Positions 1 to 6,404 of a stretch of DNA of 6,532 nucleotides are shown here, piece by piece. The position numbers and the translations under genes are program-made. The DNA comes from Mageeibacillus sp. UBA5770 (GTDB taxonomy: Bacteria; Bacillota_A; Clostridia; Saccharofermentanales; Saccharofermentanaceae), in the NCBI GenBank assembly GCA_002418705.1, contig DIEQ01000123.1, positions 1-6,532 on the forward strand, in the 5' to 3' direction. The stretch's first letter is position 1. Every line of letters begins with the position of its first letter. The notes under the pieces were generated by a model. That model saw only the letters and a list, made by a program, of their open reading frames with translations, searched no databases and had not been told where the DNA came from.

Positions 1-114
1 TTTTCTCCGGTCTTTATTAGGCTGAATCAGTATGCTATTCTATTAGTAGGACATTTCCCATTCTTTAAAGAAGGTGTTTATATAGCAGGATCTGATTTCC
101 CTACATTATCTGAT
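1..114. other. AT-rich upstream region, no independent gene seen
   Basis: Two plus-strand frames and all three minus-strand frames contain stops here. The frame of the downstream transglutaminase gene stays open to the left edge, but has no ATG, GTG or TTG before 115. A perfect 12-bp palindrome (TTCTTTAAAGAA) lies at 61-72. A Shine-Dalgarno-like GAAGGTG at 70-76 has no usual start codon at normal spacing behind it. I see no convincing -35/-10 pair, so the promoter of the downstream gene may lie outside the window or be a weak one. Confidence 0.4.
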
Positions 115-1140
115 ATGGTATCAATAATAAAACGCGCCGGATTCAAAAAGAGATGTATTCGGGCTGCGTCCCTGATGCTGTTTTTTGTATTTCTTTTTTC
201 TGCTGCATCCTGTGTATCTGCGGACATTTCTCATGAAGCCTATCAGACATTTGCTGCTGTAATAGAAGACAATATCGCGCAGCTTATACCTACTCCCGTG
301 CCTCAGGAGGGCGAGTTCCACGTATCGGAAGATACGTCCGTCCAGGAGATCGGAAGCAAGCAGGATTTGTTTTTTGTCCTTCAAAAAAGTCTGTATGAGT
401 TTGAACCGGAAACGTATATCCAGATTGAGAATTATGATCTTTTTACACAATACTGGTCTGCTCTGGCACAGGACGGAGCCCTGCATTCGACCTATGAGTC
501 ACGTGAAGTTCAAATCGAATATGACGATAAATCACCATGTACGATGAGACTGATATTCAATTACAATGCAGCAGGACAGATTTTAGACAAGAACCTGAAT
601 AATGAAGAAATGGTGTTTGACGACTCATCCGTTACCCTGTTATACAATAAGTCTGTCAGTATCCTGGAGCAGATTACAACTGAGGATATGACTGAGGTTC
701 AGCGGGAAACCGCCATCCATGATTATATTGTGACTCATACGGAATACAGTGTGACAGGAAACCCTGATGTTCTGGCTTCTGCTTCGAGTGTTCTTATTGA
801 CGGGAAGGGACAGTGCCAGGGATATTCTGAAGCAATGGGACTCCTTCTTGGACTGTCAGGAATTACATCGCGGGTAGTCTCCGGCGTTGCATACGGTACA
901 GACGGTGTTGCTGTTGCACATGCATGGAACCAGGTCCTGATTAACAATGTCTGGTACCATGTTGATGTAACGTGGGACGACCCGATACCCGATACAGGTG
1001 ACTATGCCACACAGCTGTATCTTAACCGTTCAGACGAATTTTTGAAAAAGGACCACAAATGGTCTGATCTGTTTCAGGTTTGCCCCGTCGATTGGCCGAC
1101 GACAGGCGCAGATGTTGCTGTCGAGATAACTGCTTCATGA
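115..1140 (+). CDS. Secreted transglutaminase-like domain protein
   Basis: This is a 341-residue exported protein with a transglutaminase-fold (papain-like) domain. The N-terminus has a basic stretch (KRAGFKKR, residues 6-13), a hydrophobic core at about 19-31, and a signal peptidase I-like site V-S-A at 34-36. Cys33 gives only a poor lipobox (AAS-C), so a lipoprotein is possible but less likely. The catalytic triad is visible: Cys234 in GKGQCQGYSEA, His269 in AHAWN and Asp284 in YHVDVTWDDP. The Cys block and the HAWN/DVTWDD pattern are typical of the Transglut_core family, whose members cleave or cross-link proteins or act on cell-wall peptides. The substrate here is unknown. Residues 40-190 match no domain I recognise and may be a wall-facing spacer. 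The start is uncertain: ATG 115 has no good ribosome site (the nearest, GCAGGA at 85-90, is 24 nt away), but the signal peptide it gives is well formed. Starting at Met21 would remove the basic region. The gene stands alone, with a promoter for the next gene behind it. Confidence 0.85.
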   Translation: MVSIIKRAGFKKRCIRAASLMLFFVFLFSAASCVSADISHEAYQTFAAVIEDNIAQLIPTPVPQEGEFHVSEDTSVQEIGSKQDLFFVLQKSLYEFEPETYIQIENYDLFTQYWSALAQDGALHSTYESREVQIEYDDKSPCTMRLIFNYNAAGQILDKNLNNEEMVFDDSSVTLLYNKSVSILEQITTEDMTEVQRETAIHDYIVTHTEYSVTGNPDVLASASSVLIDGKGQCQGYSEAMGLLLGLSGITSRVVSGVAYGTDGVAVAHAWNQVLINNVWYHVDVTWDDPIPDTGDYATQLYLNRSDEFLKKDHKWSDLFQVCPVDWPTTGADVAVEITAS

Positions 1141-1191
1141 AAACTTCATTGAACGTAAAATAGAATGCTAATTAGAATAACATTTAGTAAT

Positions 1192-1219
1192 GGACGAATG
1201 TCATTTGAAATACTATAAT
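1192..1219 (+). promoter_or_regulatory. Probable sigma-A promoter of the PH-domain/sirtuin genes
   Basis: A perfect TATAAT lies at 1214-1219. A 4-of-6 match to TTGACA (TGGACG, 1192-1197) lies 16 bp upstream. Transcription would begin near 1226, giving a leader of about 30 nt before the ATG at 1257. I saw no strong terminator between the transglutaminase stop and this promoter, so read-through from upstream is also possible. Confidence 0.5.
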
Positions 1220-1244
1220 GAATTAACTGTTGAGCAAAATTACC

Positions 1245-1252
1245 CGGAGGTG
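1245..1252 (+). promoter_or_regulatory. Ribosome binding site fixing the start at ATG 1257
   Basis: CGGAGGTG here carries the strong core GGAGG (1246-1250), six nt before ATG 1257. This selects the ATG over an in-frame TTG at 1230, which has no such site and whose frame would run through the Shine-Dalgarno sequence itself. Confidence 0.85.
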
Positions 1253-1256
1253 CGCC

Positions 1257-1712
1257 ATGGCGAAGAAAAATGAATCAGAGCAAGTTAAAAATTTGCTGAT
1301 TGAAGAGGAAATTCTTTGGAAAGATCGTAAAAGATACCTTGGGATACCGATTTCTTTTACCTGTTACAGCCTCGATAATAATCGTCTTTATGTCAAACGG
1401 GGTTTTCTAAATTCAGTAATCGATGAACTTTTGTTATATCGTGTCCTGGATGTAAAGCTGTCCCGCTCACTTGGCCAGAAAATATTTGGCGTAGGTTCGA
1501 TTCTGCTTCTCACAGCAGATCAGTCCAACCCGCATTTGCTGATAAAGAACGTCAGGAATTCCGAGAAAATCCGTAAGCTCTTAAGCAATATTGTTGAGCG
1601 CGAGCGCAATGAGAAGCGTATTATGGGTAAAGAGATGTTCGGAGCTTCGGGAATGGGAATTATGGATGATGTTCAGATGCAGGACAGCGGAATGGGCAAC
1701 GGAATAAATTGA
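1257..1712 (+). CDS. Small bacterial PH-domain protein (bPH2-like)
   Basis: This is a 151-residue protein with no signal peptide or membrane segment. Residues about 27-115 look like a bacterial pleckstrin-homology domain of the YdbS/bPH_2 type: a CYSLDNNRLYVKRGFL strand pair, an ELLLYRVLDVKLSRSLGQKIFGVGSILL core, and a closing helix with VRNSEKIRKLLSNIVERER. The motif 'YRVLDVKL...GQKIFGVG' resembles the usual 'i.dv...qs...r.fGvG.i.i' of this family. Bacterial PH domains often mediate protein contacts or membrane-surface association, but no specific role is established for this protein. The last 30 residues form a Met/Gly-rich tail (six Met, seven Gly between 123 and 149) that looks disordered. 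The gene has its own promoter and Shine-Dalgarno site and lies 50 bp before the sirtuin gene on the same strand, so co-transcription is likely. The family call is moderately firm; the function is unknown. Confidence 0.75.
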   Translation: MAKKNESEQVKNLLIEEEILWKDRKRYLGIPISFTCYSLDNNRLYVKRGFLNSVIDELLLYRVLDVKLSRSLGQKIFGVGSILLLTADQSNPHLLIKNVRNSEKIRKLLSNIVERERNEKRIMGKEMFGASGMGIMDDVQMQDSGMGNGIN

Positions 1713-1762
1713 CTTTAGACCCGGGACAAGAGCTGCTGGGCGGCAGGAACTGACTTGGGAGA

Positions 1763-2677
1763 TTGGACTTATTTGTGGAGACTAGACTCGATCGTTATGA
1801 AGGCGCGCGGGAGAAGAAAATCCAGCAGCTGACAGAACTGATAGCAGAATCTGATAATATTGTTTTCCTGGGGGGGGCAGGCGTATCTACTGAAAGTGGT
1901 ATACCTGATTTCCGCAGCGGACATGGTATCTATAGTCAGGACAGCGGTGTTTCTTTTCGTCCCGTAGATATTATCAGTCACACTTTTTTCATTGAACATC
2001 CTGAAGAATTCTATGATTTCTATAAGCGGAAGCTATGCTATCCGAACGCCAGGCCCAACAAAGCACACAAGGCATTATGCCGACTTGAAAAGCAGGGAAA
2101 GCTCAAAGCTGTTATTACGCAGAATATTGACAATCTGCATCAGCTGGCCGGCAGTAAGGTAACGATTGAACTTCATGGTTCGGTACACCGCAATTATTGC
2201 ATGTCCTGTTCTGAACCGTATTCCCTTGATTTTATTCTTGCCAGCGAAGGAATCCCCAGATGTTCAAAATGCGGCGGGATTATTCGCCCGGATGTTGTAT
2301 TATACGAAGAACATCTAGACCATAATAATATAGACAATGCGATTGCCTTCATTGAAAAAGCCGATCTTCTTATCATCGGAGGAACGTCTCTGACCGTATA
2401 TCCGGCTGCGACATTTGCACAGTTCCTTCCTCATGACAGGGTTATTATTATCAACAAGAGTTCAACATATCTCGATCTGCAGGCTATGCTGACGATACAC
2501 GACAGCATAGGAGCCGTACTCGACGAAGCGATACCCAAAAGAATTAAAAAGTCCAAGGGCAGCTCCGGTTCTTCGACAAGTGATAAGAAAGATAAACCGG
2601 TTCCCAATGTGCGTCCGGACGACGAACTTATCGACCCTGACAACAATTGTCAGGCATGTGGGGCAGCGTCAAACTGA
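1763..2677 (+). CDS. NAD-dependent protein deacetylase, Sir2 family
   Basis: This is a sirtuin of 304 residues that removes acyl groups from lysines using NAD+, yielding nicotinamide and O-acyl-ADP-ribose; it is probably cytoplasmic. Visible motifs are GAGVSTESGIPDFRS (38-52, NAD binding), TQNIDNLH (119-126), catalytic His138 in ELHGS, a zinc site with Cys146/Cys149 and Cys167/Cys170, and GGTSLTVYPAA (206-216). Aligned by eye with E. coli CobB, its substrate-pocket Tyr is kept (Tyr84) but the Arg three residues later is Tyr87. That argues against a succinyl/malonyl-specific enzyme and for deacetylation. After the core (to about 258) comes a tail with a Lys/Ser/Gly linker and a final C-x-x-C-G (Cys296, Cys299), unusual for the family. 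The start is uncertain: TTG 1763 and in-frame GTG 1775 each have only distant Shine-Dalgarno-like sites (GCAGGAA 1743-1749, GGGAG 1757-1761), and an in-frame stop lies at 1751. It is probably co-transcribed with the PH-domain gene. The 3' end overlaps the convergent ABC gene. Confidence 0.93.
   Translation: MDLFVETRLDRYEGAREKKIQQLTELIAESDNIVFLGGAGVSTESGIPDFRSGHGIYSQDSGVSFRPVDIISHTFFIEHPEEFYDFYKRKLCYPNARPNKAHKALCRLEKQGKLKAVITQNIDNLHQLAGSKVTIELHGSVHRNYCMSCSEPYSLDFILASEGIPRCSKCGGIIRPDVVLYEEHLDHNNIDNAIAFIEKADLLIIGGTSLTVYPAATFAQFLPHDRVIIINKSSTYLDLQAMLTIHDSIGAVLDEAIPKRIKKSKGSSGSSTSDKKDKPVPNVRPDDELIDPDNNCQACGAASN
2636..2654. repeat. Perfect inverted repeat across the convergent gene ends
   Basis: CCTGACAA (2636-2643) and TTGTCAGG (2647-2654) form an 8-bp perfect stem with a 3-nt loop. 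The stem lies inside the sirtuin's last codons (PDNNCQ) and contains the stop codon of the opposing ABC gene (2650-2652). Neither strand has a T-run after the stem, so it is not a standard intrinsic terminator. It could still stabilise 3' ends, pause polymerase or bind a protein; this is inference. Confidence 0.6.
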
Positions 2678-4428
2678 ACCTGGTACAGTTCCGAATACGG
2701 GCCGTTTCTTTTTAAGAGTTCTTCGTGCGTTCCCTGTTCTTCGATTCCGTTTTCACTCAGATATACAATTTCGTCCGCTCGCCGGATCGTTGACAGGCGA
2801 TGGGCTATTATTATGCATGTCCGGCCTTTTGAAAGTCTTTCAAGGGCGTGCTGAATGCGTATTTCTGTCTGTGTATCGAGAGCAGAAGTTGCTTCATCAA
2901 GAAGAAGTACGGGAGGATTCTTAAGAAAAACCCTGGCTATAGAGACTCGCTGTTTCTGACCGCCGGACAGAAGAAGGCCTCTTTCGCCGACATATGTATG
3001 GTATCCATCAGGAAGAGTTGTAACAAAATCATCAAGCTCGGCAGATTTTGCCGCCTCAATAACTTCATCATCCGTGGCGGACAGATTGCCATATCGGATG
3101 TTCTCCATAATCGTTTTAGCAAACAGAAAGACATCCTGCTGAACAATGCCGATATTCTTGCGCAGTGACCTGATTTCAATATCCCGTATGTCAATCCCGT
3201 CAACCCTGATCTCACCTGACTGGACTTCGTAAAATCTAGGAATCAAATGGCAAAGTGTTGTTTTGCCGCTTCCTGAGGGTCCGACAACAGCAATTGTTTT
3301 CCCGGCAGGCACCAGAAGATTGATGTCAGATAAGACCTTATCCGATGTCTCGTCATTACTGTATGAGAAGGTAACATGCGAAAAGATGACTTCACCTTTT
3401 ATATCGCTGAGTGTGACTGCGTTTTCGCGATTCGTAATGTCCGGTTCTTCCCGCATCAGTTCTGTAAACCGTGAAAACCCGGCCATTCCTGACTGGAACA
3501 GCTCCGCGAAGTTGGTAAGCTTTCGTATTGGTGACAAGAAAGCCGAAATATAGAGAGTGAAGGCGACAAGATCAATAATGGTCATTTGTCCCTTCATGAT
3601 AAAATACCCTCCGAACCCTATTGAAATGAGGTTAAGCATACTGATCATAAACTCCATACCGGTTGCGAATGCGGACATTACTTTATAGAACCGGGCCCGT
3701 GCTTTTTTGAACATGAGGCTTCCGTTCATAAACTTTTCAGCTTCGTAATCCTCGTTTGCAAAAGCTTTTGCGACGCGCGTTCCGGAGATGCTTGATTCTA
3801 TTTCTGAATTTATAACGGCTGTACTTTGCTTCAAATGATTTGCAGCACCTGACATTTGCTTTCTGAGAAAGACAGTGAAGATCAGTAGGGCCGGCAGGGC
3901 AATCATCAGGATGACGGCAAGCCGGACATTAATCATCAGCAGTGCGATAAACGATCCTGTGAGTGTAACCACGGAAATGAACAGATCTTCGGGACCGTGA
4001 TGTGACAGCTCTGTAATATCAAATAAATCCGGAAGGATTCGGCTCATCAGGTTGCCGGTCCTTCGGTTGTCGTAAAACGAAAAAGACAATTTCTGAAGAT
4101 GTGAGAAAAGATCCCGCCGCATATTCATTTCGATATTAGCGCCCATAATATGTCCCCAGTAATTCACAACAAACTGCATGCATGCCCTTAATATAAATGC
4201 TGCCAGTATGCCGGCGACTACGAGAAAAAAGGCCTTGTAATTTTCCTGCGGCAGATAATTCTGGAGGGCGTGCCTGGAAACCATCGGGAAACAGAGGTCA
4301 ATTCCTGCAATGACAAACGCACAAAAAATATCAAGCAAAAACAGCTTCATATTCGGGCGATAATAGGCGGCAAACAGGGCTAACGTACTCTTTTTTCGAA
4401 ATTCAGTTTCAGACACAGTCATATTCAT
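2650..4428 (-). CDS. ABC exporter half-transporter (MsbA/LmrA type)
   Basis: This is a fused permease-ATPase of 592 residues from the ATG at 4428, the usual length for a homodimeric or heterodimeric type IV exporter in the cytoplasmic membrane. The N-terminal half holds about six membrane segments (roughly 27-50, 63-87, 149-167, 170-188, 259-279, 285-300). The ATPase half has Walker A GPSGSGKTT (383-391), the Q-loop in VQQDVFLF (Gln431), signature LSGGQKQR (487-494), Walker B VLLLDEATSALD (507-518) and the H-loop His543 in IIAHRLST. All catalytic residues, including Glu512, are present, so it should be active. The substrate (drug, lipid or peptide) cannot be told. No adjacent partner half-transporter is seen, which favours a homodimer. 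I chose ATG 4428 because GGAAAGGTAGG precedes it by 7 nt; an in-frame TTG at 4467 would add 13 residues but has no ribosome site. A short stem (TAGG-TTG-CCTA, 4429-4439) overlaps part of the Shine-Dalgarno site. The gene is divergent from the MutS-like gene and overlaps the sirtuin gene by 28 bp. Confidence 0.92.
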   Translation of the reverse strand: MNMTVSETEFRKKSTLALFAAYYRPNMKLFLLDIFCAFVIAGIDLCFPMVSRHALQNYLPQENYKAFFLVVAGILAAFILRACMQFVVNYWGHIMGANIEMNMRRDLFSHLQKLSFSFYDNRRTGNLMSRILPDLFDITELSHHGPEDLFISVVTLTGSFIALLMINVRLAVILMIALPALLIFTVFLRKQMSGAANHLKQSTAVINSEIESSISGTRVAKAFANEDYEAEKFMNGSLMFKKARARFYKVMSAFATGMEFMISMLNLISIGFGGYFIMKGQMTIIDLVAFTLYISAFLSPIRKLTNFAELFQSGMAGFSRFTELMREEPDITNRENAVTLSDIKGEVIFSHVTFSYSNDETSDKVLSDINLLVPAGKTIAVVGPSGSGKTTLCHLIPRFYEVQSGEIRVDGIDIRDIEIRSLRKNIGIVQQDVFLFAKTIMENIRYGNLSATDDEVIEAAKSAELDDFVTTLPDGYHTYVGERGLLLSGGQKQRVSIARVFLKNPPVLLLDEATSALDTQTEIRIQHALERLSKGRTCIIIAHRLSTIRRADEIVYLSENGIEEQGTHEELLKRNGPYSELYQVQFDAAPHA

Positions 4429-4456
4429 TAGGCAACCTACCTTTCCGGTAGATTCT

Positions 4457-4486
4457 ATTCTATCCAATTTGCCGCTATATTGCCAT
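4457..4486 (-). promoter_or_regulatory. Possible promoter of the ABC exporter gene
   Basis: Read on the minus strand, ATGGCA (4486-4481, four of six to TTGACA) is followed after 18 bp by TAGAAT (4462-4457, five of six to TATAAT). A second overlapping TAGAAT lies at 4457-4452. A transcript would start near 4450, which fits the ATG at 4428 and would exclude the TTG at 4467. This is a match by eye only. Confidence 0.3.
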
Positions 4487-4503
4487 GTTTGTTCATTCCT
4501 GTG

Positions 4504-4512
4504 TGTTAAAAT
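4504..4512 (+). promoter_or_regulatory. Possible extended -10 promoter of the MutS-like gene
   Basis: TGTTAAAAT combines the TGn extension with TAAAAT (4507-4512, five of six to TATAAT). There is no good -35 at 17 bp, which is common for extended -10 promoters. Initiation near 4519 would leave a leader of about 30 nt. Confidence 0.3.
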
Positions 4513-4520
4513 TATTCATG

Positions 4521-4534
4521 TATCCTGTTGGATA
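4521..4534 (+). repeat. Short inverted repeat in the MutS-like gene leader
   Basis: TATCC (4521-4525) and GGATA (4530-4534) form a perfect 5-bp stem with a TGTT loop, ending two nt before the Shine-Dalgarno site. It could be a 5' stabilising stem or a small operator, or be chance. No larger riboswitch-like fold is evident in this 122-bp gap. Confidence 0.3.
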
Positions 4535-4536
4535 TT

Positions 4537-4543
4537 AAGGAGG
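4537..4543 (+). promoter_or_regulatory. Strong ribosome binding site for GTG 4551
   Basis: AAGGAGG, a full Shine-Dalgarno match, lies 7 nt before the GTG at 4551. It settles this non-ATG start. Confidence 0.9.
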
Positions 4544-4550
4544 AATAAGA

Positions 4551-6404
4551 GTGGAAGATATCAGAATCACAAAGAGGAATCAGCTGTTTGCCGGGCGGCG
4601 CAGTGAATTGACGGACAGGCTTGCTGCAAAACTGGCTGTTTCGGATAAATATAGTAACGTACGTATGGTGCTGTTTGTGGCATCTGTTATTGTTGCGGGC
4701 GTGCTTTTCTTTTTAAAACTCCCATTATATGCAGCTCTTTCATTCGGCATTCTGTTTGCCGCATTTCTTATTATTGTTGTAATACACAATAGATTTAAAA
4801 AAGAAATATCACTTCTTGAAGCGCTTGTTTCGATACAGGAAGAGTATCAGGCAAGAAGCGAGCATATGTTTGAAAAACTGCCGGATTCCGGTGAGGATTT
4901 CAGGGATAGTCACCACGATTTTTCTGATGATCTGGATTTGTTTGGACCACGATCCGTTTATCATCTGATTTCCGTGGCCCAGACCTGGTATGGAAGAAAA
5001 AGTCTTGCTGAATATCTCTTGTCAGCACAAAATAAAGACAAATCGATTGAAGAAATACTTATGCGCCAGGAAGCCGTCCGCGAATTGTCACAGCGTTTTC
5101 ACATGCTTCAGGAATTTCAGGCGGCAGGACGGCTTTCGAGGCGAAGTGCTGAGGATCCCACGCAGCTTTTGGATTATGTCAGAAAAAAAGACGGAGAAAA
5201 GCAGCTGGTCACAAGGTGGGACTGTGTGATTTCTGCATTGGTTACACTATCTTTACTCGCTGCCGCTGTACTTTCTTCCCTTGGCCTTGTACCGAACACC
5301 GTTCCCGTCCTGATCATTGTTGTTCAGCTAATTATGGTCGCTCTTAAATATCAGAAGTATAAGCCTGTGTTTTCCTCTGTCGGCGATTTCTATTCGGAAC
5401 TTTCCTCGTATGCCGAATTGTTCGAAGACCTTGAAAAAGCAGAATCTTCTTCAAAACTATTGTGTGAAATTAGAAATACCCTGCTCAGTACGGACTCTGA
5501 TAAATCCGATTCAGCTTCGGCAAGAGTTAAGAAGCTTCACAAAATCTGCCTTTTTATGCAGGCCAGAAGCCAGCCAGTTTTGTTTTTTCTTCTCAATACA
5601 TTTCTGCTATATGATAACTATATTGTGTATTATATTGAAAAATGGAAAAGGGAATCAGGCAGTCATCTTGAAACGTATATGCGAGCCCTTGGTTCGTGGG
5701 AAGCCCTTGCCAGTCTGACAACTCTTACTTATGTATATCCGGAATGCTCTTTCCCAACATTTTCAGCGATGGAAGGGGTGGGTACTCCCCGGGCATATTT
5801 TGAATCTGTGCGCATGGGACACCCGCTGATACCTGTTGTACGGCAGGTCCGAAATGACTTTTCGCTGCCAAAGGGCATTGTTTTGATAACCGGATCAAAC
5901 ATGTCCGGAAAGACAACTCTGCTGAGAACCGTCGGAACAAATGCTGTGCTCGCGTATGCCGGTACAATCTGCTGTGCGGATTCTTTGCAGCTGGGGCTTA
6001 TGCAGATTGGATCATCCATGCGTATTGCGGATAGCCTTGGTGAAGGACTGTCCACGTTTTACGCAGAACTCCTGAGAATTGAGACAATTATCTGCAAAGC
6101 CCGTACCCAGGAACCTCTGCTGTTTCTTATCGACGAGATTTTCAGGGGAACGAATTCGAGGGACAGGACAGACGGCGCAAAGATCGTTTTGAAGAATCTG
6201 TCCAAGCCATGGATTATCGGACTTATGTCAACACACGATTATGAGTTGTGTTCCCCGGATTTCCAAAGCGGGGTTGAACTTGCTAATTATCATTTCTCAG
6301 AATCATATGATGATGAAGGTATCCATTTCGATTATCGGCTGACACCCGGAGTATCCGTATCTGCAAATGCGCGCTATCTGATGAAAATGATCGGGATAGA
6401 ATAA
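4551..6404 (+). CDS. Membrane-anchored MutS-like ATPase
   Basis: This is a 617-residue MutS-family protein, shorter than true MutS (about 850 residues). The ATPase domain is intact: Walker A TGSNMSGKTT (447-456, Lys454), the MutS-type LGEGLSTFYAEL segment (496-507), Walker B LLFLIDEI (Asp528, Glu529) followed by FRGTNSRDR, and the switch STHD (560-563). Upstream, DLDLFGPRSVYHLISVAQTWYGRKSLAEYLL (127-157) matches the start of the MutS core domain III. The mismatch-binding domain I and its Phe-x-Glu are missing. Instead there is a hydrophobic hairpin at about 38-79 and a second one at about 224-266, inside the region where MutS has its lever and clamp. The protein is thus probably membrane-bound by four segments, with the ATPase in the cytoplasm. 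Such MutS-like proteins occur in Firmicutes and Bacteroidetes; their role is not established, and direct mismatch repair is unlikely. FRGTNSRDR in place of the GRGTST of MutS is in my recollection characteristic of this branch. The gene appears monocistronic, divergent from the ABC exporter, with no mutL nearby. Confidence 0.88.
   Translation: MEDIRITKRNQLFAGRRSELTDRLAAKLAVSDKYSNVRMVLFVASVIVAGVLFFLKLPLYAALSFGILFAAFLIIVVIHNRFKKEISLLEALVSIQEEYQARSEHMFEKLPDSGEDFRDSHHDFSDDLDLFGPRSVYHLISVAQTWYGRKSLAEYLLSAQNKDKSIEEILMRQEAVRELSQRFHMLQEFQAAGRLSRRSAEDPTQLLDYVRKKDGEKQLVTRWDCVISALVTLSLLAAAVLSSLGLVPNTVPVLIIVVQLIMVALKYQKYKPVFSSVGDFYSELSSYAELFEDLEKAESSSKLLCEIRNTLLSTDSDKSDSASARVKKLHKICLFMQARSQPVLFFLLNTFLLYDNYIVYYIEKWKRESGSHLETYMRALGSWEALASLTTLTYVYPECSFPTFSAMEGVGTPRAYFESVRMGHPLIPVVRQVRNDFSLPKGIVLITGSNMSGKTTLLRTVGTNAVLAYAGTICCADSLQLGLMQIGSSMRIADSLGEGLSTFYAELLRIETIICKARTQEPLLFLIDEIFRGTNSRDRTDGAKIVLKNLSKPWIIGLMSTHDYELCSPDFQSGVELANYHFSESYDDEGIHFDYRLTPGVSVSANARYLMKMIGIE

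Noticed and set aside
208..216. Lipoprotein attachment at Cys33 of the transglutaminase protein
   Set aside because: The residues before the Cys (Ala-Ala-Ser) are a poor lipobox without Leu at -3, and a good signal peptidase I site V-S-A follows at once. It is not fully excluded.
121..486. Open frame of 121 codons on the minus strand inside the transglutaminase gene
   Set aside because: It lies wholly antisense to a gene with clear motifs, shows no recognisable domain, and has a composition typical of a shadow frame.
1230..1256. TTG 1230 as the start of the PH-domain protein
   Set aside because: The strong GGAGG at 1246-1250 would lie inside the coding sequence and clearly serves ATG 1257; the TTG is also almost at the predicted transcript start.
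2580..3168. Plus-strand open frames across the sirtuin end and the ABC ATPase domain
   Set aside because: They are antisense to conserved ABC motifs on the minus strand and encode no recognisable protein.
4429..4467. TTG 4467 as the start of the ABC exporter
   Set aside because: It has no ribosome site and would overlap the candidate promoter; the ATG at 4428 has a purine-rich site at 7-nt spacing.
5729..6055. Minus-strand open frames opposite the MutS-like ATPase domain
   Set aside because: They overlap the Walker A region of a well-supported gene, and their sequence shows no family features.
4551..6404. Canonical mismatch repair MutS
   Set aside because: It is over 200 residues too short, lacks domain I and the Phe-x-Glu motif, has membrane segments, and has no mutL beside it.
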